Source: Mustela lutreola (Eukaryota > Chordata > Mammalia > Carnivora > Mustelidae). From it: a stretch of 64,000 bases of DNA. The notes below the pieces were generated by a model. The model had not been told where the DNA came from. It made no database searches and was given only the letters and a program-made list of their open reading frames with translations. The position numbers and the translations under genes are program-made. Location: contig NC_081295.1 in assembly GCF_030435805.1 (NCBI RefSeq), forward strand, positions 158,691,001-158,755,000. The letters are read 5' to 3'. Shown here piece after piece: positions 9,412-21,500 of this stretch (within the stretch, counting starts at the first letter, position 1; every line of letters begins with the position of its first letter).

Positions 9412-12400
9412 AAGACTGTGGCAAGTATTCCTAGACCGTCTGCAACCCGCCCTGACACCACCTTTTCCCAAGCCCTTGCTCCTGCGCGAGGCCTCACTGT
9501 ACTCGCAGCCGCGCTCCTAGCTGCCCCCACCCCCCACCCCGTCCGGAGGTCCGGAGGTGTCCCAGAGGCCCCCCCCCCAGCGCGGTGGGCCCTGTCCTGC
9601 CCTGGTCCTCGACAGTGTCCACTTCTCTGCACCCCCATCTCTCAGGGCGGCACAACCCCGGTTTCAAGCGCGCCCGCAGGTGCTCAGAGACCCCAGGGAG
9701 GAGGCGCGGGGCCGCGGCTCACGGGGCGGGGCTGGGGTGGCAGGACCGCGTGCGGCCGTGGGGGCGCCGCCCAGGCTCGGGAGGAAGTCGCAGGGAGAGG
9801 CTCCCGGCTCATCGTTGGGCCGGATGCCAGCAGCATGCCAGTGATGTTTGGGCGACAGGTCACCGGGGAAGAGGAAGGGCCGGAGACGCTTGCGGGCTCC
9901 TCTCAGCTCCCTCCAGCGCAGGAGGCTTTTCTAGGTCAGTCTCTGCTGTGCCTTCACGGGCTCCCTGCTCTGCCCAGCTTCCTTTCATGTTCCTGTCTGG
10001 GTTTCTCTGACTCACAGTCCTTGCCTCCGACTGTCTTTGTGCCTCGATGGCCCTGAGGGGAGTGGGGCGGGGTGGGGGGGGGGCACAAAGCACTGGCATC
10101 CCCGCCCAACTCTGCCCCTGCAGCCTCTGACCCGGACAAGCAGGCCAGGCCCAGCCTCTCCCTGTCACCAGGCTGTGCACTGTTCACCAGGCTGTGCACT
10201 GTTCCGGACTGGTGAGTGAAAGGCAGAAGATCCACAAAGGGGCTCTGACGATGGCCGGTCGCTACACACACAGGAACACAAGATCAGTGCTCGCTGGGGG
10301 CCTGGGCTCCCCTGGGGCTGTACAGTTCCCGGAGCTGCAGGGTGAGGGACCGTCGGAGTGTCGGAGTGTCGGAGTGTGTGTGGGACAGGCCCTCCGTCCC
10401 CACCAAACCCACCCCTCATCTTACCCTCCCTCCCTGGAGCCCCTGCTTTGCTCACATCCCAGGGCCAGCCCGGCGGGCAGCAGGCCTTCAGTTCCCCATG
10501 GTCCGGCGTCCCACAGCCCCCCTCTCCTTGCCGCCTGCATCCCACAGCAGGCCCCCCACCATGGACCAAAGCCTCCGGTGGAACCAGAGCCCTCCGGTCC
10601 CTGCAGACCCCGCCCACTCCGCTGCCCCCTCCCAGGGCTCTTGACGCCGGCCCTCTCCCTCCGTCGGACCACTCAGGGGACAGGCGACGACAGCGGCCTT
10701 CCCCTGCTTCACGTCCCGGCTCAGGTGTCACCTGCTGACATGGTCGCACTGACCGACCTACCCCATGCTCCAGCTCCGGCATGTCCACGGACCCTGCCAT
10801 CTGCTCCCATTTTACGTCTCTGTCCCCCCAGGACAATGTGATTCCCACGGGGGCGGATTCCTGTCTGCTTCCCCCTCCTCAGGGCCGCCAGCTCCCAGCA
10901 GAGTGTCCGGCACATAGCAGGGGCCTCGGCGTGTCTGCTGAGTAAATGCATATGAACATCTCCTCTGGCCACCCAACAAGTCTTTGACACAAGTATACAT
11001 GTTCCCACTCTGTAGTCACAAAGCCAACAAGAGTTGAGTCAAACCTTGGAAACCCTGAGTAGGGTGTGCGTTCCTTCATTCTGGGCAGGTTCTTACCTGG
11101 TTTAGTCCCCTGGCACAAGGATGTACAATGAGGTTCCCGCTTGCTGCTCCCTCCTCCAGCCTCAGCCCTCCCTGGGACCAGGGGGGAGTGGTGGTTCCCC
11201 AGTCCTCTGGGAGACCGCAGACCAGCCACCATGCGAGTCCAGTCCGCACACCGCACCCCCACATGGCTGAGTTCCGACCGCAGGAAACGGGACAACGACA
11301 GCGCCACGGGAGGGTAAGCCTGGCAGAGACGCAACCGAGGAGGCAGGGAGAGAAGGAGCCAGCAGGTGAGCGCCAGGGCAGGGGGTGGCCCACCAAGAGG
11401 CCGAGACTGCTGTCCTGCTGAGGGGGTGTCACATTGTCCTTACCTCCTCCCCTGTGGTCCCAGACCAACACCCAGTGTTCCTCAAGGGCTTTGCAGGAGC
11501 CCTGTCCATTCTGGGAGCTCGGACTCACCCTGGATGTCTGCCTCTGCCCAGGGACCCTGTGGGTGGCCTCCCATCTACAAAATGGACCTGGAGCCAGCCT
11601 GCTCCTCTCCAGCTCGACCGGCTGTCATCGCCTGTCCCCTGACCCATGGCAGCAGAGCCTGCCTGAGTCTGGGGGACGCCCCTGGGCCATGCTGCTTCTC
11701 AGTGGAGACCCTGTGTGACCCGGTCTCTGCTGACTCCCCCGACCTCCTGCTCACCGTGCCCCAGCTGCTGTACATCGGCCCAAACTCTTCCTTTCTTGTG
11801 AGTCAATGCTGTTCCCTCTGACTGGAATGCCCTTCCCTCCCTGCTGCGCCTGATAAATATTCATTAAACGTGGCCTCCCCAGAGAGCCCTTCCTCAAGGC
11901 CCCCGTCCATACTAGGGCCCAGCGCTGGACCCTTGTGGGGTGGCCAGCCTCAGCAAATAAAAACACAAGACAGCTCCTTAAATCTGAATCCCGGACAGAG
12001 AATGAACCGTCTTTTGCAAGGATATTCCCCATATGACATTTGGGGGATACTTATACTTACTGTTTATCTGAACCTCAGGTTTGACTGAGTGTCCTGTGTT
12101 TTATCTGAGGAGCCTACACTGTGGTCGGCTTCATTCCCTGCTCGCTGGAGAGGCTGGAGACAAGAGGAACCTCTCCTTCTCAGCTAGGGTTCTACAGGGT
12201 AGAATTCATACGAGATCCGAGAGGCGAGGCCCTCTTCCCACCGCGGGAGGGGTCTGTGGGAGCGATGGCTCCGATGACGGCCCTTGAGGCAGAGGGTCGG
12301 GTTAGAAGCTCATGCGTTCTCACGGTCCAGGCCTCACAGTGATGCTTATATCACCATTCCCTGCAGGAAATCCTCACTGCCTGTGCCCTGAGGGCGGAGT

Positions 12401-14600
12401 CTGCCTCCCCCTTGGGGCCTGGGGCTTTGGTTCCCAGCAACCCCCCCCACCACCACCATCCACTGCCCTGGTTGGATAGGCCGGGGACCAGTCTGTGTCC
12501 TCGCTGCCGCGGGCTGTGGCCGAGGGTCTCAGCGCTGGCGTGCCTGGGCATCACCGTCTGCGGCTGCTGCTCCCGGTCAGACAGGGCCTCCGTCCGCTCA
12601 CACACGAGGGCGCAGCGCGCCGGCCTTAACTGTGGCTGTGCAAGGGACTAGAAGCAGCCCGCGGCTGCTTGGGGACGAAGACCAGGAGGGTGGCCCCACG
12701 CCCAGGCGCGCTCCCAGGACCAGCTCGGTCCCCCGCGGACCTCAGTTTTCCATCTGCCACGTGAAGATTCCGGCTCCACCACATGGTGTGAATGTCCCTC
12801 TCACCTCTCACGTTCTGCAAAGCCGCGGTTCTCGAACGTGGTGGTGCGAGTGGGACCGGCACCCAGCGAGCTGCGTCCGGCGCGCTGCCCAGGGTAACAG
12901 AGGCTCGCTCTGGAAGGCTCGCTCTCCCTGACGGGCCAGTGCCCACGGACACGGGTGTTCTCCTGGTGCGTGTGCAGGCAGAGGAGGACCCGGCTTGCCG
13001 CAGAGAAGGGGGCGAGGGCTGCTGGGGCCGAGCGGGGGTCTGGCCGCCCTGACCGGGCCACGGAAGCCAGTGCCTGGCCCGCTTGGTACCCGGCCACCTC
13101 CCAGGGGACGACGGTCCTGGTCCCTCTTCAGCGAGATCCGCTCCCCACACTGGGGGGCTGGGGGAGGAAGCTCTGCTCAAACCTCCCCTCCTCCGAGAAG
13201 CGTTTGCTAACCCTGTAAAGGTGGTGCGCCCCTCCTCCGCTTCATTCCCTTCATATTAGCCACTTCACCGCTGCGGAGCACTTACGCATCTGTAATTACC
13301 TTGTCCAGGTCCCTGTTTACTTGCTTATGGTTAGTCTTTCCTGGCAGAGTCTAATTTGCCAGCTTGGTCACCACCAGCTCCTACCGCAGGGCTCAGCATG
13401 GGAGACACTCAGGGAGTGGGCACGGGGCGAACGGGGCTCCCGGAGGAGCTGGTGGGACAGGAGGGGAAGGACAGAGAGTGTGGGCACGGCGACCCGAGGG
13501 GGCGGTGGGGGGCGTGGACAGCACACAGGAGCTGAAGGAGGAGCGCCACCTGCGTGGCAGCGTACAGGGAGAGGGAGCACGGAGGACGCTCCCAGCAGGA
13601 CAGGACAGAGAAAGTCAGTCTCCAGAGAGAGGGAGCAGTGTTTCAGGGAAAGAGGCAGTGGGTCTGAACCCCAGCCCTGGTCCTGCCTCGGACCAGCAGT
13701 GGGAGCCAAGCACAGCCCTCACGCCGCGACTCCCGAAGCCGGGCCTTGGCTCTGGGCAGGTGGACGGTCTGGTGAATCTGGTCGCATCTCCGTCCTCCGG
13801 GGAAGCTGTGGACCCGAGCAGCAGGGGCTGCCCCAAGGAAGGCTGCCTGCACTGACAGGTCACCACTGTATGAAAACACAGCACAGGCAGCAGTCTTTTT
13901 TTGAAGAAAAATGAGTCTTTAGAGAAGCAGCCAAGGTTGAAGACCATCTTTGGGAAGGGGGCATGGGGAGTGGAAGCCGAGAAAGGAGCATGGTCTCCTT
14001 CACTCACGCCTCTTCTCCCCGGAGCTTCCTTTTCCCACGTCCAGGTCTCTCCCCAAAGATGCTTCACATTTTTTGTGCAGGCTCTTCCATCTCTTTCCCA
14101 CTTCATTTACAAGTCACCTCCTCCAGGAAGCCTTCCCGAAATCATTTGCACTCTTTCTCCAATCTGTCAACATAATCCTCAACCCACTCTTCCCCACTCA
14201 ACGAGCCTTTAAGACGCGGAAATGACAGACCTCGGGCGATGGTGGGCGCACCTGTGTGCATGACCACACTCCCTAATTCAGTCGTGGTGGATTCTGGACC
14301 TGCCTTGTCACACTCCCTAAGGGCAAAGACCATGCCTGCCCTGTCCCCCAGTCTCTCAAACATCTCTTTGTTCCTATCTCTCCCCCTCGAAGGCTCCTGA
14401 AGACTTGTGGACTCTGAAAGGACAGGGGGTCACTGAAGCGGCGGAGAGACAGACTGAAGGAGAAACACAAACAGAAAGAAGCAGGAGGAGGAGGAAAGAG
14501 CCCAGCCCTGGGCCGAGGCCGCACGCCCAGCACGCCCCCGTCTGTGCCGGGGTAGGCACTCCCCCAGCACCCAGCACCCCGGGGAGACCTCCTGAAGGGC
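9412..14600. other. Intergenic, nothing firm
   Basis: Five kilobases of GC-rich unique sequence with no gene recognised. Short MIR-like scraps appear near 10895-10960 (CGGCACATAGCAGG) and 12725-12750. A small array of TCGGAGTG words (three or four copies) lies at 10350-10378. Confidence 0.4.
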
Positions 14601-14623
14601 TGGGGACAGGTGTACAGGAGAAA

Positions 14624-14684
14624 CCTGCATCGGCGCGGCGCCAGCGGAGGCAGGATCCAGGCCCGGCCAGCCAAGCCCACACAC
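14624..14684 (+). repeat. 61-bp segment duplicated at 15839-15899
   Basis: The segment starts ACCTGCATCGGCGCGG and ends AAGCCCACACA. A near-identical copy lies 1.2 kb downstream inside the head of a SINE. This copy sits in unique sequence and looks like the source. Confidence 0.8.
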
Positions 14685-15067
14685 AGGCAGTCACCTCCCC
14701 CCCACCCCGCTCTCTGGGACAGGAGGAGCCCCAAGTGGGGATGAGAAGGTCAGGGGCAGAGTTGTTAGGGCTTCTGGTGGGGGGGGGGGGTGAAGGCCTT
14801 GAGAAGGGGACATTTGCTGGCCGTGTCCACCCCTCCTGTTCCCCGCTGTACTCCGTGTCCTGCAGTAAGTGCCACAGAAAGGCTGCCGGAAGCTGTGACA
14901 CGTGTTTGTAGCAGGGGGTGAGGGGGACGACCAGACCATGGGCCCAAGCCAGGCTGAAGGCTGTGTCCCACACAGGAGTGTCCCCTGCCCCACTCTGGCC
15001 TCTGCCAATGAGGAAGGACTGTGACTGGGGAGGGCAAGAAGCCTGGGCACATTTGAAAGTCTAAGCA

Positions 15068-15278
15068 GGGGCGCCTGGGTGGCTCAGTGGGTTAAGCCGC
15101 TGCCTTCGGCTCAGGTCATGATCTCAGGGTCCTGGGATCGAGTCCCGCATCGGGCTCTCTGCTCAGCAGGGAGCCTGCTTCCCTCTCTCTTTCTCTCTCT
15201 CTGCCTGCCTCTCCATCTACTTGTGATTTCTCTCTGTCAAATAAATAAATAAAATCTTTAAAAAAAAAAAAAAAGAAA
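15068..15278 (+). repeat. CAN-SINE
   Basis: Intact young-looking copy between direct repeats of AAAGTCTAAGCAG (starting near 15055 and 15279). Confidence 0.95.
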
Positions 15279-15833
15279 GAAAGTCTAAGCAGAGTCTGTC
15301 AGAAGAGCCTCTCTCCCTGCCCAAGGGGTGGCGGGCAGTTCAGCGACCGGGCACGTGTTCACCCAGACCTGCCGTGTGCAAGGCACTGTTCTACGTTCAG
15401 GCCAGCAATGGGAAGCCAGGTTCCTGTTCCCACAAAACTACCTACTGGTAGATAGAAACAGCTCAAAACATAGAAACAGATCATTTCAGATGGTGAGAAA
15501 ATCCACGAAGAGAGTAAATCCGGGTAAAGAGATAGTGAGTGTCTTTGAGAAAAACTACTGGAGATACAGTACTGAAAGACGTCCTCTGGTGGCTATGTCC
15601 CATCTGAGCTGAGCCCTGAAGGACGAGACGGACCCAGTTACGCCCAGCTCTGGAGCCAGAGGGGCTCCCCAGAAGCAGCCACAAGAGCAAAGGCCCGGCT
15701 GTGACATCAGCCTTCTATGCTCAAGCACCAAAAACAGAAGACGTCCCAGTGAGCCCAGTGAGATGGGGAGGGCAGGTTCACTTGCCCCACGGGTGAACAC
15801 TGGAACCTGGAAAGCTTTTAAAACTCCCGATGC

Positions 15834-16104
15834 TGGGGTACCTGCATCGGCGTGGCGCCAGCGGAGGCAGGATCCAGGCACGGCAAGCCAAGCCCACACA
15901 ATGGCTCAATGGGTTGAAGCCTCTGCCTTTGGCTCAGGTCATGATCCCAGAGTCCTGGGATGGAGCCCCATGTCAAGCCCCATATCGAGCTCTCTGCTCA
16001 GCGGGGAGGCTGCTTCCCCAACCCCCCCACCCTGCCTGCCTCTCTGTCTACTTGTGATCTGTATGTCAAATAAATAAATAAAATCTTTAAAACAAAAACA
16101 AAAC
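15834..16104 (+). repeat. Chimeric CAN-SINE carrying a 55-61-bp foreign insert in its head
   Basis: The target-site duplication AACTCCCGATGC lies at 15822-15833 and 16105-16116. The element begins with a SINE head (GGGGTACCTG), then changes to 55 bp copied from about 14,630, then resumes as SINE at ATGGCTCAATGGGTTGAAG near 15901 and runs to the normal tail. Confidence 0.9.
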
Positions 16105-16756
16105 AACTCCCGATGCCTCACACATCCCGAGATTCTGTTTCTTTGATCTGAAGTGTGTCCTGGACACGGGGAGTTGAAAAGTTCCCCAGACCATGCTACT
16201 GCACGGCCCAGCACAGGTACCACAGCAAGGCCCGGGGACCCCCGACAATGTGGGTATCCGCAGATGCCTGGAGGCCTTCCCCCAATGCTCCAGGCCCGAT
16301 CTAGAAAGGACCCAACGTATAACAGGACTTGAGTTGGGGACGGAACCAAGAAAACGAAGCAATCCAAAGGAAGACAAACAAAGAGAAGGGACCAGGGAAA
16401 TACAGAAAACGTGATGAAGCAGACGGCCCCAAAGGATGAGAGATGGAGGGAAAAGGGAAAGCACTCGGATTCCTTTGCAGCTTGTGGCTACAGCGTGATC
16501 ACAGACTCGTGTCTGAACTCTGAAGTCTAAGATGGGTCCCACTGTGCTGAAGTCAAGATGTGGGCAGGCCTGGGCTCCTCCTGGAAAACCCTGCCTTCCT
16601 CCTCCGGCTTCTGGAGACCACCCACTCCCTGTGCTCACGGCCCCTCCCTCAGCCCTCCAAGCCCACGGGGGGACTGAGGACCTACCGCACTTCTCTCCCC
16701 TGCTGTCCTCGCCTTCGGGGGTGCTTGTGATCACGCTGGACCCACTTGGATAATCT

Positions 16757-16905
16757 CATGATTCCAGACTCAGCAGATCAGCAGCCCAAATGCCATGGGC
16801 AAGCTTTATTCCTCTCTGCCCTGAGAAGGAACGCAGTCACAGGTTCCAGGAATTAAGACGTGGACGTCTTTGGGGGACCGGGACTCTGGCTAGCACAACA
16901 TGAAA
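16757..16905. repeat. Worn ancient interspersed repeat
   Basis: The stretch with CACAGGTTCCAGGAATTAAG and GACGTGGACGTCTTTGGGGG matches the end of a common old mammalian repeat. I cannot name the family safely. Confidence 0.4.
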
Positions 16906-18330
16906 GCCATTTAGCCCATAGGTTTGGGTCATGTTTGCTGTGTTTTGCTTGTGTAGCTGTGGGTTTTACGAGCGCTGGGCCGGGAGGTTCGTTCTAGGAT
17001 AAGGATACACGGGTTTATTTGTGTTGGGTTATCAGGGTGTCCAATTTGAGTGTCTCCCCAGTAAGTATGGAGCGGAGGGAAGGACCAGGATGCCTGAGGG
17101 CCGCCTGATCTTTATTGTGTTTTATCTTTATGACGTTTATCTCCAAGCGGCTGCCCCATAAAGGCTTACTGCTGCCGGACTGTTGTTCTCATTGACAAGA
17201 AAGCTAATGACAGGCTGTCTCTCTGCGTGTTTTCTTTAAGTACGTCTCTCTGTCCCTGAGTAATACTGGCTGTCCGTCCCAGTGACATTCAGCGTGCACA
17301 GGAGTATCTGGGCATATCCGTGGCGCCGGCACAGTGTGAGTGCCTCTGTCCGTAAGCGTGGGCGCCGTGGGGAATGTGCACGGGCGCGTTTGCTCAGCGG
17401 CGCCTGCGATCACAGTCGTGGGCATCTGGATGTTTACTTCTTCACAAGGCCTCCAGGGGATCCTCACAGAGAGGCCTAGCGGGAGGCGGGCCTGGCCAGG
17501 AACTAGGGAGAGGGTCGAGATGGAGGTGAGGGCCGGGAAAACACCGAGAAAGCATCTGGAATGGAAGAGGCAGAGGGCGGAGTCACAGCAAGGGCACAGA
17601 TCAGATCTGGTCTGGCTGCACTCCTGCTTACTCCCTTGCTGTGGGAGCTTGGCCACGCCAGCTCTCCCCACGGCTGTTTACCAAGAGATTTGAAATAGAT
17701 AACCCCTGGGTACGTCCCAAAGACGGGGAGAGAGAGACCCGTGGAAATGGAAACATACACCAGGAAAAATGGGAAGAAAGAACTAGAGAGACATAGGAAG
17801 AGAGTCCTAAGAGCCGCGCTGGGAGCCAGCCAGAGGCAGGAGTGTGGGCGCCTGCTCCCCACCCTTTACCCCAAAGCTTCAGACTGTTCCTAAGCCCTTA
17901 ATAGGGAAGGCAGGAAGACGGAGAGAGCCGCCTGGATGACAGCACACACCAACATGAGGCCTGCGGAGCCACAGGAGCCAGGATCCCGGCGTCCGCCCCC
18001 GGCCCCCAGATGTAGGTGTGCCGGCCACCTGTTATGACTCACACCCTGGCGATGCGGGCACCCATGCCAACAGCGAGACTGGGCCCCTTGCCCACCCGCA
18101 CAGCACAGGCCCGGGGGAAGGGGAGATTCAGGCCCCGGGAGGGATGACGAGGGGCTGCCCTCCCCACCGGGCGCCGCCTTGCCCCAGGAGCGCCCCCTCC
18201 CGACCACCCCCTGGCCTCGAGGGCCCACGAGTCCTTTCCTCCCGCCCTCCTCCCCCAAACCCTGCCCGGGAAGCCGGAGAACCAGATGAGCTGTTACGCA
18301 AGGCCTGTTTACCCGCCGCGGGGGCCTCCT
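16906..18330. other. Intergenic region upstream of RNF39
   Basis: No gene or repeat recognised. CpG content rises towards the RNF39 promoter. Confidence 0.45.
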
Positions 18331-18336
18331 CCTCCC

Positions 18337-18343
18337 TATAAAA
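18337..18343 (+). promoter_or_regulatory. TATA box of RNF39
   Basis: TATAAAA lies in a GC-rich setting 211 bp before the RNF39 start codon. A start of transcription near 18,367-18,370 would give a 5' leader of roughly 185 bases. Confidence 0.65.
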
Positions 18344-18553
18344 CCCGACGCGGCGGGGAGCGCGGCGGAGCTCGAGCCTGCTGGAAGGGAGCGAGGCTGT
18401 CCCTGGAGGGCGTCAGGGCAGCGTCCGAAAGTTCATGCGCCGGCCGGAGAGAGGGTCCCCCAATCCGCCAGCAGCAGGCGTGGTTCGCCGAGCGCGCGCT
18501 GGGAGGCGGCCGCGGGGGTCGCGGAAGGGTGGGCGCCCGGACGCGCGCTCCCC

Positions 18554-21500
18554 ATGGAGGCGCCCGAGCTGGGCCCGGGGCTGGTGGAGCGTCTGGAGCA
18601 GCTGGCGACGTGCCCGCTGTGCGGGGGCCCCTTCGAGGACCCGGTGCTGCTGGCGTGCGAGCACAGCTTCTGCCGCGCGTGCCTGGCCCGCTGCTGGGGC
18701 GCCCCGCCGGCCGCAGGCGCCCCGGCGCCCCCCACCGCCTGCCCCTGCTGCGGCCAGCCGTGTCCCCGCCGCAGCCTGAGGTCCAACGTGCGGCTGGCGG
18801 TGGAGGTGCGCATCAGCCGGGGGCTGCGGGAGAAGCTGGCTGAGCCCGGGGCCCGCGCGGGGAGGCGCAGAGGGGGCCGCATCCCCACCATGGGCTGCCT
18901 GGATCCGCACGGAGAGGTAAGGCAGGGTCGCCCGTAGCGGATCCGCGGCGGCTGCTGGAAGTCCGAGACCGGGCTTTCCGGGGGCGGGGCCCTTATGGAA
19001 GTTTAGGCAAAGAATGGATCTGAGACAAGCAAAGAACGAGGGGTCGCGGGCCTGACCCCAAACCCCTGTAGTGCCGTGAGAGTTTCCAGGAAGGACAAGG
19101 GGAAGGAGTCTGACACTGTACCCAGAGGTCGGAGGGCTGGACGGCACGCAGGGCCTCCGGAGCCCTCGGCAGAGCGCGGGAGCTGCGGGGGACGCGGAGG
19201 GACGCCGCTGCGCGCGGGGGAGGTGGGGACCCGGAGAGAGTCCTGGAGGGCGCGGGGCCTGCGCGGGGCCTGCGCGCCCAGCGGGGTCAGAACCAGCGAG
19301 CGCAGAGCGAGAACCAGCCGGAGTGCAGGGCCAGGGAAGGAGGGTCTGTCAGGAGGGCGCGAGGGAGGGAAAGCAGATCCAAACACCCCGGGAGCGCAGA
19401 GGGGTCAGCCGCGGGCTTGGCCCGAGCCGCGCCGGGCGTCCTCCGCTCCTCCCAGGGCCCCTGGCGGGGGCGGCGACCGCTGGAGGCCTGGTGCACGCGC
19501 CGCGGGGACCTCTGGCTCCTGCCCCTCATCCCATCCCGCCCCCCGCCCCCCGCCGCGCCCCTCTTGGCCCCGGCTCCTTGGCCATCAACCAGCCCCATTC
19601 CCTTGCCCGGCCCCCCAGGCGTCCCGGATTCCTGAGCTGCTTCTTCCCAGCAGCCTAGCCGGTCTCGGGTGTTGCTTGCACACTTTGAAGTCTACACAGA
19701 CCTAATTAGTCCAGGTGTAATTGGCATAATTAGGCAAATTGCCTTAACTCTCTTCCCTTCAGCACCACCCCGGTCTGCTCCAGTCATCCCCAAGGGACCC
19801 TGACACGGGCAGGTGGACGCTGGTATTTGGGGGGCGGAGCATGCGCTGCTCCTCCTGGTTCCCACGGTATCCTGCAGATCCGCAGGACGTCTGGGACACA
19901 TCCAAGTCCAGCTGCCTCTTTGACCAGTGTGACGGACACAACGCAAAGGGCCCAATAAACGCCCCCGGGCTTTTATGGCAACAGGGGAAGCAGCTTTGTT
20001 AGAAGGCTTTTATGTACCAACTCTTAGCCCCAGGCTCTGGGTGTTTGGTCTGTCTGATGGATTGATGGACAGGAGGACACCCTCTGGAAGGTAGACAGGG
20101 CAGGGGACCACGGAGAGAGACAGAATGAGGCTGAGGGAGGCATCAGCAAAGGTAATGACTCTGGGAGCTAAGTGGGGGCAGAAAAAAGGCCTGGGCCAGG
20201 CTGGGGAAGGGAAAGGGGGGCCTTGAGGAGGGGGAGGGAGCAGTAGATGACGATGGGCAGGAAGCATGGGCCGTGAGAGGGGACAGAGAGGCAGCGAGAT
20301 CACTTTGAGAGGTGACAGGGAGCTCACCGACGGAGATCCAGCTGCCTGGGGGAGGGGAAGAGGGCGAGGCGTCCTGAGGACAAAGCCCAGGGCTCACATC
20401 GTGTTTTCTTCTGCCCATGCCAGGATATAAGGAAGACATGGAGAAGGTGAGTTCCGTCTTACCGCCCCTTCCTTTCCACTACGGGCCACCACGTCCATCA
20501 CCTTTTCCATGGGCTCACAGCCCCACTCAGGGACAGGTTTCTTGCTCCGGGGAGTGAGTGGGGTGAGGGGAGGGCAGCAGACGGCAGAGGGCGTCACCTG
20601 ATTGCCTGACCTTTCTCCCTCATCTGTGCAGACTCGATGCCCCAAGACCCAAGTCCTCTAACTCAGATGATGATCTCCCCGAAGATTACCCGGTGGTGAA
20701 AAACATGCTCCACAGACTGACGGGTGAGGAGGGCAAAGGGACCGCACCGAGGGACGGTGTGTCTCGGGCTTGCTTCCTTTTCTCTCTCAAACCTGCTCAG
20801 GTCTTCTCTGACGTCTGTATTAGTGTCCTAGGGCCGCTTAGCAGAGCACCACATACCGAGTGGCTTAGACATCAGAAACTTGCTGTCGTGGTTTTGGGAG
20901 GAGAAGTTGGCGGGATTGCTTCCTTCGAAGGCAGGAGGGTGAATCTGTTCCCTGCCTCCCTCCTAGCATCTGGGAGCCTCAGGGGTTCGGTGGCCCGAAG
21001 ACAGCCTTCTTCCTGTGTCTTCTTTACATGGTTTCTCCCGGTACTCATTAGTCTCTGGGTCCAAATTCCCTCTTCTTATAAAGACTGCAGTCATATTGGA
21101 CTATGGCCTCCCCTAATGCCCTCATTTTAACTTAATTTCCTCTGTAAAGACCCTATTTCCAACGAAATTCACATCGTGAAGTGCTGGGAGACTGCAGCAC
21201 ACCTTCCGGGGGGAACACGACTGGGCACATAACGGTGTCCTCAGTGCCCACAGCCCAGCGCCCTACTCTCCCAACAAACAAAGCATCAGCCACTTCTGCC
21301 CTGTCCCATTACTCCTCTCCAGGAGACTTCCCATCTCTCTGAAGCTCCTGGGGAGTGCCCTCTCTGCCCACTACCAGAGCTGCCCTCTGCCTTTTCTCAG
21401 CTGCCAGAGGGGCGCCTGACTGGCTCCATCTGTGGAGCCTGTGACTCTTGATCACAGGGCTGTGAGTTCAAGCCCCATGCTGGATGTCGGGATGATTTAA

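Noticed and set aside
18286-18843. 185-codon frame starting at a TATA-proximal ATG before RNF39
   Set aside because: It is in a different frame from the RING domain and has no domain of its own; it could at most act as an upstream frame.
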